Source of the DNA: Melioribacter roseus P3M-2
Lineage (GTDB): Bacteria; Bacteroidota; Ignavibacteria; Ignavibacteriales; Melioribacteraceae
Reading direction: 5' to 3'
NCBI RefSeq assembly: GCF_000279145.1
Contig: NC_018178.1
Coordinates: 3,233,688 to 3,297,687 of the forward strand
Length of the DNA stretch: 64,000 nt
Shown here one piece after another: positions 7,220 to 16,475 of this stretch; the stretch's first letter is position 1; each line of letters begins with the position of its first letter. Under the pieces are notes generated by a model. The model was not told the DNA's origin. It made no database searches and worked only from the letters and a program-made list of their open reading frames with translations. The position numbers and the translations under genes were made by a program.

Positions 7220-7708
7220 ATGATTTCAGAAAAAATGACAAAAGCTCTAAATAATCAAATAAAAGAAGAACTCTTTTCTTCATATCTTTATTTGTCGATG
7301 GCGGCATCTTTTGAAGCTCAAAATTGGCAGGGTTTTGCCAATTGGATGAAAAAGCAATCGTTCGAAGAATACGGACACGCCATGAAGATTTTCGATTACC
7401 TGAATGGAGTGGGCAAAAAAGTAGTTCTCGAACAACTCGACAAACCAAAATCCGACTGGAACTCTCCCCTAGAAGCATTCGAAGACGCGTTAAAACACGA
7501 AATTCACATTACAAACAAAATTAACGAACTGGCAAAATTAGCCGAGGACGAAAAAGATTTCGCTACGGCGAATTTCCTGCAATGGTTTGTAACAGAACAG
7601 ATTGAAGAAGTGGCATCGGCTACCGCCATTGTAGAAAAGCTGAAATTTATCGGCGACCAGAAAAGCGGGCTCCTTTTCCTCGATAATGAGCTCGGGAAAA
7701 GACAATAG
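7220..7708 (+). CDS. ftnA: Ferritin (FtnA type)
   Basis: Iron-storage protein forming a 24-subunit shell that oxidises Fe(II) and stores the mineral. The 162 residues are of normal length. The diiron ferroxidase ligands fall at the positions known from E. coli FtnA: Glu17, Glu50, His53, Glu94, Gln127 and Glu130, so the enzyme should be active and needs no haem (it is not a bacterioferritin). GAGAGGTAAAAG just upstream supports the ATG. The gene has its own predicted promoter with an overlapping palindrome, consistent with iron- or stress-dependent control. Confidence 0.95.
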   Translation: MISEKMTKALNNQIKEELFSSYLYLSMAASFEAQNWQGFANWMKKQSFEEYGHAMKIFDYLNGVGKKVVLEQLDKPKSDWNSPLEAFEDALKHEIHITNKINELAKLAEDEKDFATANFLQWFVTEQIEEVASATAIVEKLKFIGDQKSGLLFLDNELGKRQ

Positions 7709-7749
7709 TTTTTTTTACCGGAACACTTTTTATAAATAAAATTATTTAC

Positions 7750-7757
7750 TAAATTTG
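7750..7757 (+). promoter_or_regulatory. -7 element of rpmB
   Basis: TAAATTTG, matching TAnnTTTG, lies 33 nt before the predicted rpmB start. No good upstream TTTG was found. Confidence 0.45.
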
Positions 7758-7789
7758 TGGTTCATAATAAATGAATAATGAGGATAAAA

Positions 7790-8029
7790 ATGGCGCGTAG
7801 ATGTCAGGTTACAGGCGTTGGTCCCGTAAGTGGTCATAACATTTCGCACGCTCACAATAGAACCAAAAGAAGATTTCTGCCGAATTTGCAGAAAAAAAGA
7901 ATCTGGGTTAAAGAACTCAACAGATTTGTTACCGTGAAATTGACCACAAGCGCACTCAGAACTTTGGCTAAAAACGGTACCGGCGAATTGGCTAAATTGA
8001 TTACTTCCGGTAAAATCAAAGTTAGATAG
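7790..8029 (+). CDS. rpmB: 50S ribosomal protein L28
   Basis: Small basic protein of the large ribosomal subunit, 79 residues, starting [20 protein letters not shown] with the typical CQVTGxxPxxGN/H opening and a lysine/arginine-rich body. An ATG at 7778 is in frame but would add four residues not seen in L28; the ATG at 7790 has AGGAT 5 nt upstream and is preferred. It stands alone between ferritin and etfB and is followed by a strong terminator, so it appears to be a one-gene unit. L33 (rpmG), a common neighbour elsewhere, is not here. Confidence 0.95.
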   Translation: MARRCQVTGVGPVSGHNISHAHNRTKRRFLPNLQKKRIWVKELNRFVTVKLTTSALRTLAKNGTGELAKLITSGKIKVR

Positions 8030-8056
8030 TCCAGATATTTTTATCGTAAGAATTTC

Positions 8057-8084
8057 AAAAAGAGGCTTTCTCGAGCCTCTTTTT
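8057..8084 (+). terminator. Terminator of rpmB
   Basis: An 11-bp stem (AAAAAGAGGCT / AGCCTCTTTTT) with a 6-nt loop and a following T run lies 28 nt after the rpmB stop codon. Confidence 0.85.
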
Positions 8085-8188
8085 TATTTTAAATATGTTT
8101 AATTACGGATTTTTTAGTAATATTAATTTTTGAATTTTCGACTCACCATTATATATTTAAATATCCTATAGAATTAATAGGAGGATTA

Positions 8189-8935
8189 ATGAAAATAGCC
8201 GTCTGTCTTAATCATGTGCCGGACACGGCATCCAAAATCAGTGTCGGACCGGATAATAAATCGATCGACACAACCGGCATTACCTTCGTCGTCAATCCGT
8301 ATGATGAATTTGCGGTAGAAGAAGCATTGAAAACCAAAGAAAAATTGGGCGGCGAAACTGTCGTAATCAGTCTGGGTAACGACAACCACAAAGAATCAAT
8401 TAAAAAAGCGCTTGCAATGGGTATTGATAATGCGGTTTTACTCAAAACAGACGAAATTTACGATTCGCTTTCGGTGGCTAAAACTTTAGCCAACGAAATT
8501 AAAGCTCAAAAGGCCGAAATTGTATTTTTTGGCAAACAATCGGTCGACTATGACAACGGAGTCGTCGGGCAAATGTGCGCCGAATTACTCGGTTATAATT
8601 CGGTATCTGTTGTTGTCGCTTTGGAAATAGAGGGGAATAAAGTGAAGGCGGAAAGAGAAATCGAAGGCGGACGCGAAGTTGTAGAAACCGAATTGCCTGT
8701 AATTATAACAACGCAAAAAGGCTTGAACGAACCTCGTTATGCTTCGCTCAAAGGGATTATGGCGGCAAAGAAAAAAGCGATTGAAGAAAAAGCTCCTGAG
8801 ACGGTATCGAATTATACCGAAGTTCTAAGTATGAAAAAGCCGCCGGCAAAACAACCGGGCAGAATTATAGGCACGGATGCCTCGGCTGTGCCGGAATTAA
8901 TTCGCCTGCTCAAAGAAGAAGTAAAAGTCATTTAA
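8189..8935 (+). CDS. etfB: Electron transfer flavoprotein, beta subunit
   Basis: One half of the soluble FAD/AMP heterodimer that carries electrons from acyl-CoA and other dehydrogenases toward the quinone pool. The 248 residues start MKIAVCLNHVPDTASKI, contain NPYDEFAVEEAL (about 37-48), the FFGKQSVDYDNGVVGQM segment (about 114-130) and end with a lysine-rich region near KAKKKAIEEKAPE. A strong AGGAGG precedes the ATG. etfA follows 9 nt later, and no partner dehydrogenase or ETF-quinone oxidoreductase is in the window, so the electron donor is unknown. Together with pta and citrate synthase it points to organic-acid or fatty-acid oxidation. Confidence 0.95.
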   Translation: MKIAVCLNHVPDTASKISVGPDNKSIDTTGITFVVNPYDEFAVEEALKTKEKLGGETVVISLGNDNHKESIKKALAMGIDNAVLLKTDEIYDSLSVAKTLANEIKAQKAEIVFFGKQSVDYDNGVVGQMCAELLGYNSVSVVVALEIEGNKVKAEREIEGGREVVETELPVIITTQKGLNEPRYASLKGIMAAKKKAIEEKAPETVSNYTEVLSMKKPPAKQPGRIIGTDASAVPELIRLLKEEVKVI

Positions 8936-8944
8936 AGGTGATAT

Positions 8945-9925
8945 ATGGCAAATAAAATTTTAGTGTTTCTCGAACAGCGACAGGGACAAATAAAGAAATC
9001 TTCTTATGAGGCCGTCTCCGCCTCTATTGCGCTGTCGCAGAATTTGAACTCGGAAATCGAAGGAGTTGTCATCGGCGGCGAAGTCGAAAATGTCCGACTT
9101 GCCGGAAATTACGGTCTGAAAAAACTATACCATATTAAAAACGAACAACTCGAAAATTATTCATCCAGCGCTTATACGGATTCACTCCTCGAGATTATCA
9201 ATACGGCGGACGCTCAAATAATAGTTTTTTCATCCACTTCAATGGGAAAAGATTTAGCGCCTCGTATAGCGGCCAAACTGGATTGCGGTATTGTAACAGA
9301 CGTAACGGAATGGAAGGTTGAGAACGGCGAAATTATTGCGACAAGACCGGTATACGCCGGTAAAGCTTTAACCGATGTCAAAGTTAAATCCGAAAAGAAA
9401 ATCTTTACTTTAAGACCTAACGTATTTAAAGCGGAAAAAATCTCGGAACAAGAGGCGGAAATTGAAGTAAAAAATCCCGGAGATTTGAATCTCAAGACAA
9501 GAGTAGTTGACATTAAGAAGTCCGATACAAAACTCGACGTAGCGGAAGCCGACATAATTGTTTCGGGCGGAAGAGGTATGAAAGCGCCTGAAAATTTCAA
9601 ACTTATCGAAGAGCTTGCGGATTTATTAGGCGCCGCCACGGGCGCTTCCAGAGCCGTAGTGGACGCGGGATGGCGCCCTCACAGCGAGCAAGTCGGTCAA
9701 ACCGGAAAAACCGTATCCCCAACGCTTTATATTGCGCTCGGCATTTCAGGCGCTATTCAACACCTTGCGGGTATGAGATCGTCTAAGTACATTGTGGCTG
9801 TAAATAAAGACAAAGACGCTCCGATATTTCAAATTGCGGATTACGGAATTGTGGGCGACGTTTTCGAGATTGTTCCCGCAATGATTGAAGAACTAAAAAA
9901 ATTAAGAACAATTGAGCATGGATAA
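8945..9925 (+). CDS. etfA: Electron transfer flavoprotein, alpha subunit
   Basis: Large subunit of the ETF dimer, 326 residues as usual. The C-terminal FAD-binding domain is clear: VSGGRGMKAPENF (about 201-213), GASRAVVDAGWRPHSEQVGQTGK in pieces (about 229-251), the LYIALGISGAIQHLAGM block and the NKDKDAPIFQIADYGIVGD block. AGGTGATAT precedes the ATG. It lies 9 nt after etfB and its last 8 nt overlap the next gene, indicating one transcript. Nothing in the sequence marks it as the bifurcating type (no fused ferredoxin or quinone-oxidoreductase genes adjacent), but that is absence of evidence only. Confidence 0.95.
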   Translation: MANKILVFLEQRQGQIKKSSYEAVSASIALSQNLNSEIEGVVIGGEVENVRLAGNYGLKKLYHIKNEQLENYSSSAYTDSLLEIINTADAQIIVFSSTSMGKDLAPRIAAKLDCGIVTDVTEWKVENGEIIATRPVYAGKALTDVKVKSEKKIFTLRPNVFKAEKISEQEAEIEVKNPGDLNLKTRVVDIKKSDTKLDVAEADIIVSGGRGMKAPENFKLIEELADLLGAATGASRAVVDAGWRPHSEQVGQTGKTVSPTLYIALGISGAIQHLAGMRSSKYIVAVNKDKDAPIFQIADYGIVGDVFEIVPAMIEELKKLRTIEHG

Positions 9926-10529
9926 AGTTCAAGTTGAAATATTAGGTTTATCAGCCAGCCCCTCTACCGGAGGGGCTTATGCCCTTTTATTAAAAGAAGT
10001 TTATGGATTGCGTCGATTGCCCATAATTATCGGGTCATTCGAAGCTCAATCGATCGCACTGGAAATCGAAGGAATAAAAGCTCCGCGTCCGTTAACGCAC
10101 GATTTAATGAAAATTCTTCTCGACCATTTGGGCGCGACAGTTACAGAGGTTGTAATCGACGAATTAAGAGATAATACTTTCTATGCAAAAATTAAACTTG
10201 AGGTCTCCTCGCTTACTCACGAAATCGATTCCCGTCCCAGTGACGCTATCGCTTTGGCAGTGAGAACCGGCTCGCCTATTTATGTGTCTGAAGACGTTAT
10301 GAGATTAGCTTCTTTCGTACCATCCAGCGAAGACGTAGAAGGAGGCGAAAATCCCGAGGAAGAAGACGAATACGAAGAACCCAAACCGATGCGCGAAAAA
10401 AGACCGATTTCGAAAGAAGGAAGAATAGCGGAATTGCAGGATCAATTGCGAGAAGCTATCGAAAAAGAAGACTATGAAAGAGCGGCTAAACTCCGGGATG
10501 AAATCAACAGATTGAAAGGGACAAATTAA
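9918..10529 (+). CDS. Bifunctional nuclease-family protein with UVR motif
   Basis: A 203-residue cytoplasmic protein with an N-terminal BFN/DUF151 domain (about 1-130; GGAYALLLKE, LPIIIGSFEAQSIALEIEG, SRPSDAIALAVR are typical), an acidic linker (about 137-155) and a C-terminal UvrB/UvrC-type helical hairpin (about 165-200; AELQDQLREAIEKEDYERAA). BFN proteins were described as nucleases in plants, and the UVR motif mediates protein contacts in UvrB/UvrC and Clp-related proteins. A TTG at 9912 is in frame, but ATG 9918 begins the conserved MDKVQVEILGLS and is chosen. It overlaps etfA by 8 nt, so it is co-transcribed; the link with electron transfer is unexplained. Confidence 0.9.
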   Translation: MDKVQVEILGLSASPSTGGAYALLLKEVYGLRRLPIIIGSFEAQSIALEIEGIKAPRPLTHDLMKILLDHLGATVTEVVIDELRDNTFYAKIKLEVSSLTHEIDSRPSDAIALAVRTGSPIYVSEDVMRLASFVPSSEDVEGGENPEEEDEYEEPKPMREKRPISKEGRIAELQDQLREAIEKEDYERAAKLRDEINRLKGTN

Positions 10530-10530
10530 A

Positions 10531-12012
10531 TCATTCGAATACCACTTTGCCTATTTCACATTCGAGGCACTTATTTTTAGAACAATAATTCCTGAATAAA
10601 TCAATCATCCCCTGCGCGTAAACAGTTTTCTTAACTTTACTTTGAACTCCGAGGGCGTCCGCTACATTGTGTATAATCTGGTTCTCCGCGCGCTGTTCAT
10701 AAATTCCGTACGTTTTAACTACTTTATCTGTCAACTGCTCGTGACCGTAAATCTTGAAATAGACAGCAAAATACGGTAGGATTACGTTAATCATGATTTC
10801 GTCTGCACGCGAAGCTCCGACAAAATACTTTATATCGGTTGATGCGCGCTCTCCAAATACATAGTGGCTCTTCCAATAACCGTCCGATTTTATTACAAAC
10901 AAAGATCTTACCGAATTAACAAGGACTCCGATATTACGAATTTCTTTAATCTTTTTAGTAATAATTCCTATTAAGTCGTTATGCAACAATTGATATAGTA
11001 TCCTTGCTCCTCCCGCAATCCTGACTGTCGGGAAGTTCTGCGGACGAATTCTGAAGAATTGCCACTGTGTATTGTCCAGATAGTCTCCGTCGTAGAAAGG
11101 CTTGATTGAATTCCAATGCAACTCCGCCGCTTCCAGATACTCTTTCGTATCTTTATCCAGTTCTTTCGGAAGAGCTCCGGTTAATCCGGAGATATGGAGC
11201 AGAGCCGATTCGTATTTTTGCAGAACGACTCCGTCCTTCTCTATCTTCTTAAGAAATTCGATATCGGCTTTTCTTGCAAGGGAAGTCATCGGATTTTTAT
11301 TTTTCGAATAACCGAGGGCTTCGAATAATAGTTCGTACAACAACTGCATCCACACTTCTTTGCTATGAAAATCCTTATGGTGAAATTCTCTTTTCTGAAA
11401 TTCCTCGGTCAAGTCGTAAGTAATAACCGGTTCTTTAATACCGGCATCTTTCAGGAACTGAATTTCTTTCAGGCGTTCATATATCTTATTGCATTTTTTA
11501 TTAAATCGTTCAATACCCAATTTGTATAAATGAGAATTACGCAGTTCTATAGGCGCGTTTTCAGCTACTGCAGAACATTTCAAAATACCGGAGATATCAT
11601 TTTTTTCTTCGGAATGGGTTTCCTTAATCTTCTTTATTTCGTCGCTGTTAATCAAATTTGCGATTGTAACCGACGGAATTTTTCGCCCGCTTCTTGTATA
11701 AACGTATCCGTGATTATTTTTGTTTTCGAAAGTTACATGAAGGATTACGCTATTGTATTTATTATCGATATTGTGCCCGTGGAGTTTCCAGTCGGAATAG
11801 TCGTAATCGATTTCAATATCGCCCACGTAAGTAAGATTGCCTATTCTTATCCTTGCGTTTTTGAAGTCCGGCCCGGCGGAATCGTGATTGAGAGCGCCGC
11901 AGTCGAGCACTGCAATTTCTTCTCCGTTAATTGTTTCAAGAATTGTGTTGTGGTCTAATTTCTGCCAGACTTCGTAGAGAACCCCTTCGTGAAATTTTGA
12001 TTCTGAACCCAT
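10531..12012 (-). CDS. DUF2851 family protein
   Basis: A 493-residue cytoplasmic protein of the DUF2851 family found mainly in Bacteroidota and Chlorobi. Typical blocks are FHEGVLYEVWQK near the start, VLDCGALNHDSAGPDFKNA (about 34-52), GDIEIDYDYSDWKLHGHN (about 64-81), the central RIRPQNFPTVRIAGGA block and a C-terminal cysteine cluster (NYCSKNKCLECEIGK) that could bind a metal. The N-terminal DxGxxN/GPDF and E-x-D pattern is reminiscent of PD-(D/E)XK nucleases, but that is an inference. It is convergent with the BFN gene, with a single base between stop codons. Function is not established. Confidence 0.85.
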   Translation of the reverse strand: MGSESKFHEGVLYEVWQKLDHNTILETINGEEIAVLDCGALNHDSAGPDFKNARIRIGNLTYVGDIEIDYDYSDWKLHGHNIDNKYNSVILHVTFENKNNHGYVYTRSGRKIPSVTIANLINSDEIKKIKETHSEEKNDISGILKCSAVAENAPIELRNSHLYKLGIERFNKKCNKIYERLKEIQFLKDAGIKEPVITYDLTEEFQKREFHHKDFHSKEVWMQLLYELLFEALGYSKNKNPMTSLARKADIEFLKKIEKDGVVLQKYESALLHISGLTGALPKELDKDTKEYLEAAELHWNSIKPFYDGDYLDNTQWQFFRIRPQNFPTVRIAGGARILYQLLHNDLIGIITKKIKEIRNIGVLVNSVRSLFVIKSDGYWKSHYVFGERASTDIKYFVGASRADEIMINVILPYFAVYFKIYGHEQLTDKVVKTYGIYEQRAENQIIHNVADALGVQSKVKKTVYAQGMIDLFRNYCSKNKCLECEIGKVVFE

Positions 12013-12096
12013 TGGTCCGCCAATTTTAAATTGAGAATGAACTGATGATTCGATTGCTTATAAAATTAAGATTTTATTTTAGTAAAATCCACAATT

Positions 12097-12888
12097 TTAT
12101 AAATTGACGTAGCTTAGAATTTTCTCCCTCAACGTCTCCGGAAATTTTTCTGTAGGATCGCAATAGATCAATCCCCTGCTTATGTTTACAATAAAATTGC
12201 TCTTACCTTTATTTCCGAAAATCGCAAGCACGTCTTCATAGCTTCCGCCCTGCGCACCGACGCCGGGCAGCAATATCGGCATATTTCCGAAAGAATCGAT
12301 TGCGCGGCCGAGTTCCGAAGAATTTGTTGCGCCAAAAACAAGTCCGATGTTATTGTGAATATTCCATTCGTTTGCTTTTTCAATAACCGCATTATATAAG
12401 AATCTGCCGTCGTTAAGCTCTAATTTTTCAAAGTCAGCAGAGCCGGGGTTCGACGTCAGGGCAAGTATAAAATTCAATTTATCTTCAAATTCGAAAAAAG
12501 GTTGGAGAGAATCGAATCCCATATATGGATGCAAAGTAACCGCATCGCAATTAAAATAATTAAAGACAGATTCGGCGTACATTCTCGATGTGTTGCCGAT
12601 ATCTCCTCTTTTTGCATCGGCAATAATCAGCAGATCTTCGGGTATCAGTTTTATTGTTTCAATCAAATTTTTTACACCCTCTATTCCATCCTTTTCGTAG
12701 AATGCAAAATTAATTTTATACGCTGCCGCATAATCCTTTGTGTTTTCAATAACCGTTCTATTGAAAGCAAGAACAGGGTTCGGTTCCTTCTTGAAATACT
12801 CCGGTATTTTTGAAAAATCCGTGTCCAAACCGACGCAGACATGCAATCCTGCACTTAATTTATTATTTAATTTTTCCCGAGCTGTCAT
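12097..12888 (-). CDS. pyrF: Orotidine 5'-phosphate decarboxylase (long type)
   Basis: Last step of UMP synthesis: decarboxylates OMP. The 263-residue length and the layout (HVCVGLDTDFSKIP near the start, IIADAKRGDIGNTS at 88-101 with catalytic Lys93, VTLHPYMGFDSL and the LLPGVGAQGG phosphate-binding loop) mark the longer type 2 enzyme. Start GTC-less ATG at 12888 lies one base from the dcd stop codon, so it is the last gene of the long pyrG-to-pyrF block. No terminator hairpin was seen after it. Confidence 0.95.
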   Translation of the reverse strand: MTAREKLNNKLSAGLHVCVGLDTDFSKIPEYFKKEPNPVLAFNRTVIENTKDYAAAYKINFAFYEKDGIEGVKNLIETIKLIPEDLLIIADAKRGDIGNTSRMYAESVFNYFNCDAVTLHPYMGFDSLQPFFEFEDKLNFILALTSNPGSADFEKLELNDGRFLYNAVIEKANEWNIHNNIGLVFGATNSSELGRAIDSFGNMPILLPGVGAQGGSYEDVLAIFGNKGKSNFIVNISRGLIYCDPTEKFPETLREKILSYVNL

Positions 12889-12889
12889 A

Positions 12890-13438
12890 TTATTCTCTAT
12901 TTTGTTTAAAATTCTTGAACATCATCGATTCTACCGGATACTCGGTGCGCTTATTATATTTTGCGGATGATTTTTTATCATAAGAAATTTCGACCTCTCC
13001 GTCCAACTTGAAATAGATAATCTGCCCTATCGGCATACCAGTATAAATCCGGACGGGTTGTTTGACGCTTATTTCAAGCGTCCAGGTATTGCAAAATCCC
13101 ACATCGCCTTTACCGGCAGTCGAATGAATATCGATTCCGAGACGTCCAATACTCGACTTCCCTTCGAGGAAAGGCACATAATTGTAAGTCTCCGTATATT
13201 CTTCCGTAACTCCCAGATACAGTTTTGAAGGGAGAAGGATAAATCCATCTTCAGGTATCTCGAATAGTTCTATTTCATTGTGTTTTTTTGCGTCTAGAAT
13301 ATCGTTTTTATATACGCCGAGCCATCGGCCAAGATGAACGTCGTAACTGTTCGAACCAAGGTTTTCACGCTTGAACGGCTCAATTACGATATTCCCTTTT
13401 TCTATTTCTTCGAGAATTCTCTTATCCGAAAGTATCAT
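12890..13438 (-). CDS. dcd: dCTP deaminase
   Basis: Converts dCTP to dUTP on the way to dTMP. The 182 residues show the trimeric dUTPase-like fold motifs: LGSNSYDVHLG (27-37), the GKSSIGRLGIDIHSTAGKGD run (93-112) and CNTWTLEISV with general base Glu122. Some relatives also hydrolyse dUTP to dUMP; the sequence alone does not settle which form this is. It lies 9 nt after rodA and 1 nt before pyrF, so nucleotide genes flank the cell-shape genes on both sides. Confidence 0.94.
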   Translation of the reverse strand: MILSDKRILEEIEKGNIVIEPFKRENLGSNSYDVHLGRWLGVYKNDILDAKKHNEIELFEIPEDGFILLPSKLYLGVTEEYTETYNYVPFLEGKSSIGRLGIDIHSTAGKGDVGFCNTWTLEISVKQPVRIYTGMPIGQIIYFKLDGEVEISYDKKSSAKYNKRTEYPVESMMFKNFKQNRE

Positions 13439-13447
13439 AGTTATACC

Positions 13448-14677
13448 TCAAGTATGCAGCTTTCTGTTTTTATAAATACTCATGACAATGCCCGCTAATA
13501 TCATATTAACCAGCAAAGAACTTCCTCCGTAACTCAAAAAAGGCAGCGGAATACCGATAACCGGCGTTATTCCCAAATTCATTCCGATATTAATAGCAAA
13601 ATGCGAAAAATAAAGAGTTAGCGTACCTATAATAACAAGCGACCCGAATTTATCTTTTGAAATTGACGCGAAGTGGAGTAATCTTAAAAATACCATCAAG
13701 AAAAGCAGCAGAACGATAATGCTTCCCACAAATCCAAATTCCTCGCCGATAACGCAATAGATAAAGTCCGTCCACTGCTCGGGAATAAAACGTAATTGCG
13801 TTTGATTCCCTTGCATAAAGCCTTTGCCCCAAATTCCCCCCGACCCGATTGCAAGTTTTGCCTGCAACGCATTATAGCCGGCTCCCAATGGATCGGCATA
13901 CGGATTAATAAACGTTTCTATTCTCTTTTGCTGGTGAGGCTTTAGCAGACGGAAACCGTATTCGAAAAAGAAAGAGGCGCCTAAATTCAGCATGAATATT
14001 GCGATACTGTTGAACAGGTCCCTCTTAAAGATAAATAGCGCTATTATTACCGCAAATAGCGAAGCAATAAAGTATATAGTCCCCAAGAGCGAAGCGAAAG
14101 TAACGATTAACGGAGAGAGAACAACAAATAATGCGAAAAGACTTATTCCGCTCCAGAAAACTATCGAAATAGTAAGTATAATAAAAATTATTGATGTGCC
14201 GGTGTCGGGCTCCAATAATATAAGTAAAGCCGGCAGAAAACCGATTCCAATTGCTATGGCTATGTCTTTAATATTATTAATATCTCTTTCTTTGTAAGAG
14301 ATCCAATAAGATATTCCGAGAATTGCGCCTATTTTTGCAAATTCGGAAGGTTGAAACCCGACAGGTCCGAAATCGAGCCAACTTTTAGCTCCGTAGACTG
14401 TCTTTCCCGCTATCAAAACCACTATCAACAAAAACAACGAAAATGCATAAACAGGAACAGCCATATTTTTAAACGCCTGTTCCGGAAGAGTGTATATTAC
14501 AAAAAAAATTACCAGAGATATAATGGCAAAGACCAATTGTTTGTTAAAATTTTGCGACGCATTAGGATGATTAGCCGTCGAACTGTAGATTGCCGCCAAC
14601 CCGAATAATATCAACAGCAATACGGATACGAAGAAGACAATATCAAATCGGTCGTTTAGTTTATAATCAATTTTCAA
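13448..14677 (-). CDS. rodA: Rod-shape peptidoglycan polymerase RodA (SEDS)
   Basis: Membrane glycosyltransferase of the SEDS family that polymerises lipid II during cell elongation, working with PBP2. The 409 residues hold about ten membrane segments. SEDS features are YGAKSWLDFGPVGFQPSEFAK (in pieces, about 94-115), LLEPDTGTSIIF (about 154-165) with the conserved Asp, the EQWTDFIYCVIGEEFGFVGS loop (about 294-313) and PLPFLSYGGSSLL (about 377-389). It overlaps mrdA by 11 nt and is followed by dcd after 9 nt. RodA rather than FtsW is assigned from its place directly after mreBCD-mrdA. Confidence 0.95.
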   Translation of the reverse strand: MKIDYKLNDRFDIVFFVSVLLLILFGLAAIYSSTANHPNASQNFNKQLVFAIISLVIFFVIYTLPEQAFKNMAVPVYAFSLFLLIVVLIAGKTVYGAKSWLDFGPVGFQPSEFAKIGAILGISYWISYKERDINNIKDIAIAIGIGFLPALLILLEPDTGTSIIFIILTISIVFWSGISLFALFVVLSPLIVTFASLLGTIYFIASLFAVIIALFIFKRDLFNSIAIFMLNLGASFFFEYGFRLLKPHQQKRIETFINPYADPLGAGYNALQAKLAIGSGGIWGKGFMQGNQTQLRFIPEQWTDFIYCVIGEEFGFVGSIIVLLLFLMVFLRLLHFASISKDKFGSLVIIGTLTLYFSHFAINIGMNLGITPVIGIPLPFLSYGGSSLLVNMILAGIVMSIYKNRKLHT

Positions 14678-16475
14678 TTTTGCTTACTCCGGCTGCAATT
14701 TCGTTTTTAATTATTTTATTATCACCGTGGACATGCCCGTTCAAATAAGCCTTTATAACATCCCTGGCTATGGGAGCGGCGACAGTGCTTCCGTATCCGG
14801 CATTTTCAACAACCACAGCCACTGCAATTTTAGGATTTTCATAAGGTGCAAATCCAATAAAAATCGAATGGTCGTCGCCGTGCGGATTTTGAGCAGTGCC
14901 TGTTTTACCGGCAATCTTGATGTCCGGCAATCTGATGTTTGTCGCGGTGCCGGCGCCGTTGACAACGAGATACATTGCATGCCTGACGATATCGAATGAA
15001 CCCCTGCTTATTCCGATATCAAAATACTGAGGTTCGATTCCGCGGAATTTTCCGTTTTTCAATATACCTTTAACGAGATGCGGCTTTGCGGATTTACCGT
15101 AATTTGCAAGCAGCGCAGTAAATTGCGCCAACTGCAAAGGCGTGACGCTGAGTTCTCCCTGACCGATTCCCAAACTCAACAATATTCCTTTAGGCCAACG
15201 GCCTTTACCGAAGGCATTCTCATAATATTGTACTGTCGGCAACAATCCCGATGTTTCTTCGCCTATATCAATTCCTGTTTTCCTCCCGAATCCGAATTTA
15301 GCCGCATATTTCGACCAATTGTCGAGTCCGATTTTTAAAGCGAGCTGATAATAATATGCATTGCACGATTTTTCAATAGAAGTAACAAGATCGGTATTAG
15401 AATGATAATGGAGACATTTGAAAAAGCGGTCGCCGAAATAATATCCCCCGTTGCAAAAGAATCGGGTCTTTTCCGTAATTATCCCTTCTTCAAGTCCCGC
15501 TATAGCCGGCACCATCTTAAATGTCGAGCCCGGCGAATAGATCGACATTGTCGCTCGGTTAAACAGCGGTTTGTCCTCGTCTTCGTTCAGTTCTTTCCAC
15601 ACCTTCGGGAAATACATCGAAGAAAAATTTTCAAGATCGTACATGGGCGAGCTTACCATTGCCAGAATTTCGCCTGTGGAAGGCTCGATAGCCACCAGCG
15701 CTCCGCGTTTATCGGTAAAGAGCGATTCGGCGACTTGCTGAGTATATTTATCGAGAGTGAGTATTAAATCATAGCCTTTTATGGGAGCGATATCGCTTTT
15801 CCCCGAATTATATCTGCCGATTGTTTTTTGATGCGAGTCGACCAATAAATATCTAATTCCTTTTTCTCCGCGTAATACCGATTCGTAATTTTTTTCTATA
15901 CCGGCGTATCCGACTTCATCCCCCAGGCTATAGCCGGTCATCTTATCCATCTGACTTTTGTTTATTTCTCTCAGGTATCCGAAAATATGCGAGCCGCGCA
16001 CGCCGAAGGAATAGTCTCTTCGCGTTTCGATAACGTAATCGACGCCGGGTAATTTTTCGGCATTTTCTTCATACCATGCAATAACCTTGTAATCTACATT
16101 TTTGGCTATTCTAATCGGCACATACGGAGACATGCGCCTGTTTTTTTCGAGTAAACCGTTTATATAACCTTTTTCGAGTCCGAGTATTGTCTCCAAATAA
16201 CGATTGAGCGACGTATCGTATTTATCCGGCGTAATTCTCAATGTAAAAGAAGGCTCGTTTCCTACCAGTATATTGTTGTTTCTGTCGTAAAGTATTCCCC
16301 TCGGAGCCGTAAGATAAACAGGCTTAATACTGTTTTCGTTCGCTTTGACCGTATAAATACTCCCTTGCAAAACCTGCATATTAAACAATTGGATAAATGA
16401 GACGATAAAGAATGAGATTATTATTACGTATAAAATTCTTCTCCGAACGTCGCGTCCGAAAACTTGTTCTTTCAT
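14667..16475 (-). CDS. mrdA: Penicillin-binding protein 2 (elongasome transpeptidase)
   Basis: Class B PBP that cross-links peptidoglycan during side-wall growth. The 602 residues have one N-terminal membrane anchor (about 14-34), the dimerisation domain starting at APRGILYDRNNNILVGN (about 57-73) and a transpeptidase domain. The catalytic Ser317 lies in SPGSTFKM, the SCN-type second motif in EKSCNAYYYQ, and the third in AGKTGTAQNP. The last residues extend past the domain with a short charged tail. It overlaps mreD by 4 nt and rodA by 11 nt, as expected for partners of one complex. Confidence 0.95.
   Translation of the reverse strand: MKEQVFGRDVRRRILYVIIISFFIVSFIQLFNMQVLQGSIYTVKANENSIKPVYLTAPRGILYDRNNNILVGNEPSFTLRITPDKYDTSLNRYLETILGLEKGYINGLLEKNRRMSPYVPIRIAKNVDYKVIAWYEENAEKLPGVDYVIETRRDYSFGVRGSHIFGYLREINKSQMDKMTGYSLGDEVGYAGIEKNYESVLRGEKGIRYLLVDSHQKTIGRYNSGKSDIAPIKGYDLILTLDKYTQQVAESLFTDKRGALVAIEPSTGEILAMVSSPMYDLENFSSMYFPKVWKELNEDEDKPLFNRATMSIYSPGSTFKMVPAIAGLEEGIITEKTRFFCNGGYYFGDRFFKCLHYHSNTDLVTSIEKSCNAYYYQLALKIGLDNWSKYAAKFGFGRKTGIDIGEETSGLLPTVQYYENAFGKGRWPKGILLSLGIGQGELSVTPLQLAQFTALLANYGKSAKPHLVKGILKNGKFRGIEPQYFDIGISRGSFDIVRHAMYLVVNGAGTATNIRLPDIKIAGKTGTAQNPHGDDHSIFIGFAPYENPKIAVAVVVENAGYGSTVAAPIARDVIKAYLNGHVHGDNKIIKNEIAAGVSKIEN

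Noticed and set aside
7176-7478. 100-codon frame opposite ferritin
   Set aside because: Overlaps ferritin and its promoter; no recognisable features.
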